This document shows, in pieces, positions 1-7,200 of a stretch of DNA of 64,000 nucleotides (position 1 is the stretch's first letter; every line of letters starts with the position of its first letter). This DNA is from Lacrimispora sphenoides. Its GTDB lineage: Bacteria; Bacillota; Clostridia; Lachnospirales; Lachnospiraceae. Position numbers and translations under genes: made by a program. The DNA lies in assembly GCF_900105215.1 (NCBI RefSeq), contig NZ_FOIP01000001.1, positions 2,606,501-2,670,500 on the forward strand, read 5' to 3'. The notes below the pieces were generated by a model. That model made no database searches and was not told where the DNA came from. It saw only the letters and a list, made by a program, of their open reading frames with translations.

Positions 1-21
1 TAATCTTGAATTTATAAAAAA

Positions 22-33
22 GAACATATGTTC
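22..33. promoter_or_regulatory. LexA (SOS) box 1
   Basis: GAACATATGTTC is a perfect palindrome matching the Gram-positive LexA core GAAC-N4-GTTC. It lies 9 bases upstream of a consensus -35 element. A second box lies downstream of the same promoter, which makes SOS control likely. Confidence 0.75.
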
Positions 34-42
34 GAAAAAGTA

Positions 43-71
43 TTGACAACTGGATTCGATAGTATTATAAT
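43..71 (+). promoter_or_regulatory. Consensus sigma-A promoter between two LexA boxes
   Basis: TTGACA (43-48), a 17-base spacer and TATAAT (66-71) form a perfect vegetative promoter. An 11-bp perfect inverted repeat (45-55 and 70-80, GACAACTGGAT and its complement) overlaps both core elements and could bind a further regulator. LexA boxes flank it at 22-33 and 90-101. Transcription would run into the tail-fibre gene at 247. Confidence 0.8.
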
Positions 72-89
72 CCAGTTGTCGACAGAACA

Positions 90-101
90 GAACATGTGTT
101 C
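90..101. promoter_or_regulatory. LexA (SOS) box 2
   Basis: GAACATGTGTTC fits GAAC-N4-GTTC and is followed by G, as in CGAAC-type SOS boxes. It sits about 18 bases after the -10 element, near the expected transcript start, where bound LexA would block the promoter. Confidence 0.75.
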
Positions 102-246
102 GAAAATGTAAGAAGAATAACGTAGGATCAGAGATTGTTTCGTGGCAATGTTTGTAACAGTTTAATGATCAGAGTTAACGTGTTTAGCGGTAAAATAACT
201 AAAGAAATCAAAGAAGAAAAATTCAAATTAAAAGAGGAGAAATAAT

Positions 247-396
247 ATGTCAAGTACAAATAAAACATCATTAGGATTAAATATGTGGGAAGCATCAAAT
301 AAGCCTGTAAGACAGGATTTTGTCAATGATAATGTTATTATTGATGAGAAAATTACTAAGTTAAATAGTGATTTAAATAATAAATGCTTAATTTAA
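247..396 (+). CDS. Phage-type tail fibre, conserved N-terminus (currently truncated)
   Basis: This 49-codon ORF follows AGAGGAG at good spacing. Its start (MSSTNKTSLGLNMWEAS, then a KPVRQDFVNDN stretch) resembles the N-terminus of tail-fibre and tail-collar proteins in Firmicute prophages, the part that docks on the baseplate. The frame runs into the recombination site at 362-378 (residues NSDLN) and stops 6 codons later, so it has no receptor-binding part in this arrangement. Alternative C-terminal cassettes lie downstream in both orientations. I infer that it is the constant half of a phase-variable tail fibre under SOS control. The gene could also be a decayed prophage remnant. Upstream structural genes are outside the window. 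Confidence 0.6.
   Translation: MSSTNKTSLGLNMWEASNKPVRQDFVNDNVIIDEKITKLNSDLNNKCLI
362..378 (+). repeat. Inversion site 1 (expression site)
   Basis: TAAATAGTGATTTAAAT lies inside the tail-fibre reading frame at residues NSDLN. It is repeated exactly, inverted, at 2876-2892. Its TAGTGATTTA core recurs at 976-990 (inverted) and 2186-2200 (direct). It is the likely crossover point for exchanging C-terminal cassettes. Confidence 0.65.
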
Positions 397-577
397 TCAA
401 CTGTAAGTATGCTACAGAACAAATATAAATTTATGCTATACGGAGCATATGCTGGATCTAGTTATTACAGGTAAAATAGGATTTTAAAAGTCTTATCTAA
501 TGGCATAGCAAAGTTGGACTACTCTGTGGATTAAATGATTATTTAAGTTATTTGAGTTCACGGAATACGTTATACTA
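379..577 (+). pseudogene. Tail-fibre C-terminal cassette A (in the expression slot, broken)
   Basis: The stretch between site 1 and the left inverted repeat aligns patchily with cassette D at 2601-2875 read in reverse. Shared blocks include CTGTAAGTAT and ATTACAGGTAAAA, plus the segment entering the repeat. All frames contain stops. It appears to be one allele of a variable fibre tip disrupted by indels. Confidence 0.45.
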
Positions 578-990
578 GTTTGGTCTCACTGATGCTTAAA
601 ATGATCATTTACATCTAATAAGCACTAAAATTATATATATTCAGCACTTCCGGGATTCCACCGTCAACAGGCCGCAAAAACAGTATCACCAATCTCATTT
701 ACAAACGAATAGATATAACCAGCCTTATAAGTGCTTAATAGTACTGGAGCTACAACAGGTTTTAGTTTTTTGTTAATGTAAAAAAATGTAGTTTCATTTG
801 CTAACCACTGACGGTGCAGTTATAGAAAGAAATATTAATCTGATCTCCTGATATACCTGAGCATTACGTTTATGGTCCTAAAAAACGCCTAATGTGTTAA
901 TGAAATTGGCCTTATACCATTTATATTATCGCTTACCGTTACTAAATTGCTATTTGTTGTAGCAATCTGATTCTGTAAATCACTATATTA
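578..990 (-). repeat. Left arm of large inverted repeat (cassette B)
   Basis: This ~413-bp arm is nearly identical to the reverse complement of 2186-2600. It begins at inversion site 2 (976-990, minus strand). Read on the minus strand it yields fragments such as NSDLQNQIATTNSNLV and STYKAGYIYSFVNEIGDTVF in shifting frames, consistent with a tail-fibre C-terminus. The two arms differ mainly by single-base indels, often in homopolymers. The cassette converges on cassette A and would join the fibre N-terminus after inversion. Confidence 0.75.
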
Positions 991-1051
991 TTGAGTAGTG
1001 GACCAAAACGGCTCTATCTTTTACAATAATGTGGAAGGAGGGCTTTAACAA

Positions 1052-2071
1052 ATGATAGAGCAGATTTTGGAAAAAGTAATCAATACTATGCTGCCGCACC
1101 TGGATAGTGGACAAATGGAGCAGTTGCATAATGCACTGTATATTAATTTTCACGGCGTGGAAGTAAGGGAAGAATGTTACGAGGTAGCAGAAACGGGCAT
1201 TGACGGCGACACCTTAAAGGTCAAGATGTTCGTGGCAAGCAAAAAGGCAGTTAACCGACAGGAAAATACCTTAAAGCAATATACAACGGAGATCTGCAAG
1301 ATGCTGGATTTCCTGGGGAAACGGATTGAGGACATTACCGCCATGGATCTCCGATATTATTATGGGGTCATGAGGGAGCAGCACGGCATTAAAATGACCA
1401 CCATGCAGACAAGGCTGCATTATTTATCCAGCTTCTGGGATTTCCTCACTACAGAGGAGCTTGTGACCAGTAACCCGGTTAAGCGGGTAGGGATCCTGAA
1501 GCTGGCCAAGACCATCAAAAAGCCGTTTTCCCAGGAAGAAATGGAAGCACTTAGGGTTAATTGTACGGTACTGAGGGACCGTGCCTTAATGGAGTTTTTG
1601 TACAGTACAGGTGTCAGGGTGTCAGAGTTGGCGTTACTGAATGTTTGTGATATAGAAATGGGGCGGCAGGAGTTGATTGTATTTGGTAAGGGAAGTAAGG
1701 AAAGAAAGGTGTATTTGACGGATAATGCTAGGTTTTACTTAAAGAGATACCTTAAGGAGCGTATGAAGGAGGAGGGGATAACCGAGGAAGAATTGGTAAA
1801 TAAGCCTTTATTTGCAACACTAGATCAGCCTCATGCTCGCCTAACTGTTGCCGGAATCCAATATATGTTTAGGCAGCTTGGGCGGCGTGCAGGTGTGAAG
1901 AAGGTCCATCCGCATCGTTTCCGAAGGACTATAGCTACTGATCTATTGAATAGAGGGATGCCGGTGGAGCAGGTGTCAAAACTTCTGGGACATGAAAAAT
2001 TAGATACGACAATGATCTACTGCACTGTCCAGGAGGAAAATGTGAAAGAGTCTCACCGAAAGTTTGCATAA
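1052..2071 (+). CDS. Tyrosine recombinase / DNA invertase of the tail-fibre locus
   Basis: This 339-residue XerC/D-type recombinase follows GGAAGGAGGG with 9-base spacing. It has an N-terminal SAM-like core-binding domain (about residues 60-150) and a catalytic domain (about 160-335). The catalytic set is complete: Arg in STGVRVSEL, Lys in GKGSKERK, HPHRFRR, His in LLGHEKLDT, and Tyr in MIYC. An extra ~55 residues precede the usual start of the family. It lies between the two arms of a large inverted repeat with inversion sites at both edges. By analogy with Rci of plasmid shufflons, I infer that it inverts the flanking segments to swap tail-fibre C-termini. It could instead be an ordinary integrase, but no attachment site was seen. 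Confidence 0.85.
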   Translation: MIEQILEKVINTMLPHLDSGQMEQLHNALYINFHGVEVREECYEVAETGIDGDTLKVKMFVASKKAVNRQENTLKQYTTEICKMLDFLGKRIEDITAMDLRYYYGVMREQHGIKMTTMQTRLHYLSSFWDFLTTEELVTSNPVKRVGILKLAKTIKKPFSQEEMEALRVNCTVLRDRALMEFLYSTGVRVSELALLNVCDIEMGRQELIVFGKGSKERKVYLTDNARFYLKRYLKERMKEEGITEEELVNKPLFATLDQPHARLTVAGIQYMFRQLGRRAGVKKVHPHRFRRTIATDLLNRGMPVEQVSKLLGHEKLDTTMIYCTVQEENVKESHRKFA

Positions 2072-2185
2072 ATAGCTGAAATGGATTGATTTTAAGTAGC
2101 TGGAAACGGATGCTTTATTAAGTTTACCCTTTTTCCAAACAAAAACTGGGAATAAAGTAATAAGGAGATATGAGAGATGGCTTAA
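2072..2185. other. Spacer between recombinase and right repeat arm
   Basis: This AT-rich spacer has no ORF with a ribosome site and no clear terminator. It is followed directly by inversion site 3. Confidence 0.4.
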
Positions 2186-2600
2186 TAATATAGTGATTTA
2201 AGATCAGATTGCTACAAAAATAGCAATTTAGTAACGGTAAGCGATAATATAAATGGTATAAGGCCAATTTCATTAACCACATTAGGCGTTTTTTAGGACA
2301 TAAACCGTAATGCTCAGGTATATCAGGAGATCAGATAATATTTCCTTTCTATAACTGCACCGTCAGTGGTATAGCAAATGAAACTACATTTTTTACATTA
2401 ACAAAAAACTAAAACCTGTTGTAGCTCCAGTACTATTAAGCACTTATAAGGCTGGTTATATCTATTCGTTGTAAATGAGATTGTGATACTGTTTTTGCGG
2501 CCCGTTTGACGGTGAATCCCCGGAAGTGCTGAGATATATATAAATTTTAGCTGCTTATTAGATGATTAAATGATCATTTTAAGCATCAGTGAGACCAAAC
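2186..2600 (+). repeat. Right arm of large inverted repeat (cassette C)
   Basis: This copy starts at inversion site 3 (2186-2200) and ends at GAGACCAAAC. It is the reverse complement of 578-990 with scattered one-base indels and few substitutions. It is in the same orientation as the fibre N-terminus. A direct exchange with site 1 would delete DNA, so it probably needs a prior inversion to be expressed. Reading frames are broken as in cassette B. Confidence 0.75.
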
Positions 2601-2875
2601 AGTAACGATATTCGGAACGAAAAAGTTGCTACAGCATTAAATCCAATCTGTATTGTAGTATCATCATAACGATGACAGTATAGTATCCGAAAGTCACTGC
2701 TATGCCGTTCCACGATAAGCAGGCTATTGGTGCACAATAGTCCGGTAGTTTTTACCTGTAATACCGAGATCGGCCAGCCTTATATGCATCCAAGTATTAC
2801 GCCGTATTTAATGCGGCGATTTGTTTACTCGCTAGATACTTACAGTCCTGATTAAGGATTAATTTGCTGTTCAAT
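2601..2875 (-). pseudogene. Tail-fibre C-terminal cassette D (silent, broken)
   Basis: Read on the minus strand from inversion site 4, this begins NSDLNIEQQIN, continuing the fibre frame seen at 362, and then meets stops. It shares blocks with cassette A and looks like a second allele of the same tip. Inversion between sites 1 and 4 would bring it behind the fibre N-terminus and flip the recombinase gene. Confidence 0.45.
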
Positions 2876-2892
2876 ATTTAAATCACTATTTA
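2876..2892 (-). repeat. Inversion site 4
   Basis: This is the exact reverse complement of 362-378 (17 of 17 bases). It marks the outer right boundary of the invertible region, about 2.5 kb from site 1. Confidence 0.65.
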
Positions 2893-2910
2893 CTTGAGTC
2901 AAACGGAACT

Positions 2911-2949
2911 GATACTCCTTCTTCCCCTCAATAGGAAAGAAGGAGTATC
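2911..2949. terminator. Hairpin terminator at the end of the inversion locus
   Basis: There is a 13-bp perfect stem (GATACTCCTTCTT with AAGAAGGAGTATC) and a 13-base loop. There is only a weak T-rich tail, so termination is plausible rather than certain. Bases 2950-3156 hold no gene I can support. Confidence 0.55.
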
Positions 2950-3156
2950 AATATAATAAATTATTTATTCTATCATAAAGTTTACCATTGGCAAAAAAAG
3001 AAATATGGCAAGAAACCACATGGTACTGAAACGGAAGATATCATAAACACGACGGGATGCAGGTGAGGAGTACCAGACAAAAAACTCCAAATACAATCAA
3101 TTATGAAACAAAAACTAAAATTACCAATAGAAAATGAAAGGAGGAACTTATTATTT

Positions 3157-4212
3157 ATGAACCGACCGGAATGTTTACATATCCCTACCCTCCACGAGGG
3201 AGAACAAGCACAAATCAGCTGGGGAGCGGTGGAAGCAGATAAAAATTATATTGCAGAACGGGTATTTAATGAATCTTTTTTACAGGCCCTGTCCGGATAC
3301 ACCTGGGATAATATTGACAGTACCAATGATCCATGGAGCATGTATGATCAGGATGCCCTCACCTGGCATCAAATCGAAACCAGAACAGGCAAAGGTCAGC
3401 ACTGGGAACGCCTGGATTATGAGCAGTTAAGCTGGTCGCAGCTTGAGAACCATTCGCATACCTGGCAGCAGTTAGAAAGTCAGGAAATCAGTTTTGAAAT
3501 ATTTAAAGGTCCCGGCGATGAACGGCCCGGCATTGAGCAGGGGTGTACCTGGCTGGAACTGGACGAGCTTAATAAAACCTGGACTAGCCTAGAAAACTCC
3601 GGACATTCATGGGAAGAAGGGGAGAAAATGACGCTGCCTGGCCTCTCATGGGAGAGTATTGACTCCAGATGGCGGACGTTTAACGAATGGGAAGGAAAAG
3701 AATTGACCTTTCATGAACTGGATACACAGAAACAGATTGAAGAACACCGGGGAATGACAGATTTCATCCCAATTGGGGCATTAAACACAATGTACCGGAT
3801 CAAAGCATATGATTCAAACGGTGATGAGTTTGATTATTTAGCAACAGCACAATTGCCGGTTATTCCTATATTTTACCGCAACAGCACCATGGAATACCCG
3901 GTAAAGACCGGCAAACGTTACTCAGTCCTGCTGAAAGCCCAGGAGGTCAGCGGTCTTGACAAGATCCGCATGAACCTCCGGTATGATCCATACTTACTGG
4001 AATTAACCAGTCTAGCAGCCGGCAGCCTAAGAAGCATAGCAGAACCAGGAAATTATCCGGAAGAAAATTTAAGAATATATTCCAGTATACCGGGAAAGCT
4101 GTGGTTTCAATCAACCAGACAGTTAAGTCAGAATGAATGCTTTAGCGGTTCCATTGCATTGGTAGAATTTATCGCCAAGGGAACTGGAAGTGCAGCAGTA
4201 TCATTATTTTAA
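3157..4212 (+). CDS. TW-repeat protein with C-terminal cohesin-like domain, Rhs partner
   Basis: I start this 351-residue protein at ATG 3157, which has AAAGGAGG 12 bases upstream; an in-frame ATG at 3103 lacks a ribosome site. Residues 45-190 carry about ten degenerate repeats of the form (T/S)W-x2-(L/I)-(E/D), with Trp near 50, 70, 83, 93, 103, 132, 142, 152, 165 and 172. Residues ~205-240 look like a fibronectin-type strand pair. Residues ~245-351 resemble the cohesin fold (TGKRYSVLLKA, then LDKIRMNLRYDP, and a VEFIAKGTG ending). There is no signal peptide. It ends 17 bases before the Rhs toxin gene, so the two are probably co-transcribed. I infer an adaptor, chaperone or display role for the toxin, but no function is established by sequence alone. 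Confidence 0.65.
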   Translation: MNRPECLHIPTLHEGEQAQISWGAVEADKNYIAERVFNESFLQALSGYTWDNIDSTNDPWSMYDQDALTWHQIETRTGKGQHWERLDYEQLSWSQLENHSHTWQQLESQEISFEIFKGPGDERPGIEQGCTWLELDELNKTWTSLENSGHSWEEGEKMTLPGLSWESIDSRWRTFNEWEGKELTFHELDTQKQIEEHRGMTDFIPIGALNTMYRIKAYDSNGDEFDYLATAQLPVIPIFYRNSTMEYPVKTGKRYSVLLKAQEVSGLDKIRMNLRYDPYLLELTSLAAGSLRSIAEPGNYPEENLRIYSSIPGKLWFQSTRQLSQNECFSGSIALVEFIAKGTGSAAVSLF

Positions 4213-4229
4213 GATGAAGAAGGGATTAG

Positions 4230-7200
4230 ATGAACGATAAAAAAATTATAGAGGACTATATAGATAAAAATGAATGGGAAGCGCCTGACACAAATGCGGA
4301 TGAGGACGTATCAGGCGAAGTATCATCTGAAGCAGAAAGCCTGAAAATACGAGTTCGCCGGGCGGCACTATCTTCGGAGTATGAATTTATCGAAACAAAA
4401 CAGTATCCGGAATCCCCATTTAACTACTTTGAAACAAATCAGGTAAATGCCCAGTTAAACACCGGCAATGTCCAATATGATACAACCGATTTTGTACTGC
4501 CCGGCAGGGATGGCTTCGATGTATCCATAGCCAGACGCTATGATTCCGGCTGTGCAAATTTAGTGGATATGGCTCCACATGTCCTCGGTTCAGTTATAAG
4601 AACAGGTTCTATAAATAACACATTTTATACCTCAACCTATGGACTAGGACACGGATGGTCCTTTGTTCTGCCGTCCATTGAGACTGTGCAGAATTTTGGT
4701 TGGACTTGGTGGCCCCAATTATCAACAACTCGCAGTTATGATTATATTCTACATCTTGAAGATGGAAGAAGTTTAAGAATGAACCGGGATTTCGACGTAT
4801 TTGAAAATTATCATTTAAAAGATGTGGAAATTGATACCAAGTCAGGTGAGATTTGGCACCCTTATAAGGCGGATACTCCCAAATCTTATCATCTCATAAT
4901 TAAATACAAGAATGGAAACAGGGATTATTTTAATTCTAATACAGGTGATGGTGACCGAAATATGGGCCGAGTAGATTTTAAATTGGTCGCCCGCCAGGAT
5001 AGGTTTGGAAATACCATTTTTTATAATCTAAAGGGCTCCCAAGGTATGGAGATTGTGGACACCTGGGGGCGTACAATCACACTGAGTAGAACCAATGACG
5101 GATTTGTCTGGGAATTACCGGAAATTACGGCAGGAAATGCATGCAAAATTGCCTACCATATCAATAGGAAAGGTACTCAAACACTCACCGAAGTAATAGG
5201 CCCTGTAGGCAGCTTGACCGAGTATAACTACGAAACTTCCAGAGGTTATATGAAATGTGCCTCCTCTGGAGTAATAGGAAACGACCCCGGAACGCAATAT
5301 CGCGAGTATCTGCTGCTAAAGAGCGTCACATACCCCAATCATGCCTCCACACAGTTTACCTATGACAGGAAAATTAGCATTAATAATAGTACTGGTGGAT
5401 ATATTGACCATTTTGCATTGACGATGAAAAAGGATATTGCTGACGGAGCCGAATACAACAAGGGAGAATATAACTACACGCTTGATTCTGAACTCCAAAA
5501 TGGTAAGTATATCGAATATGCAAAAGTAACAAATCACCAGGACATTGTGGAAACCTATAAGTTCTATAGTGATGGGCAGCTAGATATAAAGGAGGTTAAG
5601 GATCATAATAACCTTATTTCAAAGAGCGATTATACATATAGCAATAAACTAATGATAAGAGCCATTGACCAGGTATTTGACAGAAACGATCAATCAAAAT
5701 TTCTGAAAAAGGAAACCAACTGGACTTATTCCTCCGATCAAAAAGCAAATGTCATTAAGTTTAAGGAAACCTATACGGATGACCCTTCCAGTGATCAGGA
5801 AATCATTACAGAGTATGGAGACTACAGCCTCATTCTTAAAACAGAAAGAATAAATGGCACTGACCTGATCATAGAAAAAAATGAGCTTCATAAGGATTTA
5901 GGAAATAGGGTCATAAAATATCATCGGGTCTATGAAAATGGAGTCTTAAAAGAAAAGACAGAATATGATTATCAGGATAAGGCCAATCCCTATTGCGTGA
6001 CCAACGAAAGAAAATACTTCCTGGCTGATAGCGGGAACCTGGAACAGTCAGGTGAATATGCGGAAACCATTTATAAATACAGTTCTCCATCTAGTACCGC
6101 CAGCAGATACACACATAACGTTATATCAAAAGAACAGACCGTCATCCGCGATGCAGACGGCAAACTCTGCGATCCAATCAAGGAAGAATTTCAATATGAC
6201 AATTGGGGACGGATGGTCTACAAAAAGGATTCCAGGAATCAGGTAACTACCTATCGCTATGACGAACTGGGACGGTTTGTGGTAGAGACGCTCCCTCCGA
6301 TAGACGGCAATCAGGCATTAAATGAAACCTATTATAATGACAGCTTAAACTTTATCACAACAACAGATGCAAATCACCAGAAAAGACGAATTCAATACAC
6401 ACCCTTTGGACAGATTCAGCAGGTCTGCCTAGCCGTATCCAAGGAACCGGCCACAGGTGATGTTGTGCTCCAGGATTTCCGGTATAATTCATGGGGAGAG
6501 CTGACAGAAGCGGTTACATATGATGGGAACGGCACAGCAGCGGATAATATAAGAAAAACTGAACGTTATTCCTACGATTCATTTGGCCGGGTGCTATCCT
6601 ACACGATTCCACAAGTGGACTATGAGGAGAAGCATGAATACAATGAGGTATTTACCGATCCGGCGGATGGCATGAAATACTTTCGTGAGGTAAAAAAAGT
6701 CATAGGAGACGCCTTCGCTCCGGATATAGTGACAGAATGTTATAAAGACCAAAAAGACCAGGTTAGAAAGGAATTTTTAGCCGGAAAAAGGGTGTTTACC
6801 TACATATATGACAATGCAGGAAACAATATTAGTAAAATTGATGACAGGAACACAGAACGCTTTGAGTACGATTACGCAGGCCGTGTAGTAAAATCCATAC
6901 GGACAGACTCCGGTCAGGAAAGAATTACCAGCATTCAATATGATGCATTAGGCAATAAACGCTTCCAATGGGATGAAGCTGGAAAGAGAACCGAATTCCA
7001 ATACGATAAAGCAGGACGTCTTGTTCAAACCTTAGCGCCGTTTGACCACCGCAGCCAGAAAGTAAAATATTACTATGATGGAGCCGGTAATATCATATGT
7101 GAAAAGAAGACACAAAAAGATGGCTGGCAGGAGACTCAGTATGTGTATGATGCCAGGAACCGTTTGACTGATACCTACCAGTACCTAAGTCCGGGCAGTT

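Noticed and set aside
3103..3156. Upstream ATG extending the TW-repeat protein by 18 residues
   Set aside because: No ribosome site precedes it, while AAAGGAGG sits properly before ATG 3157.
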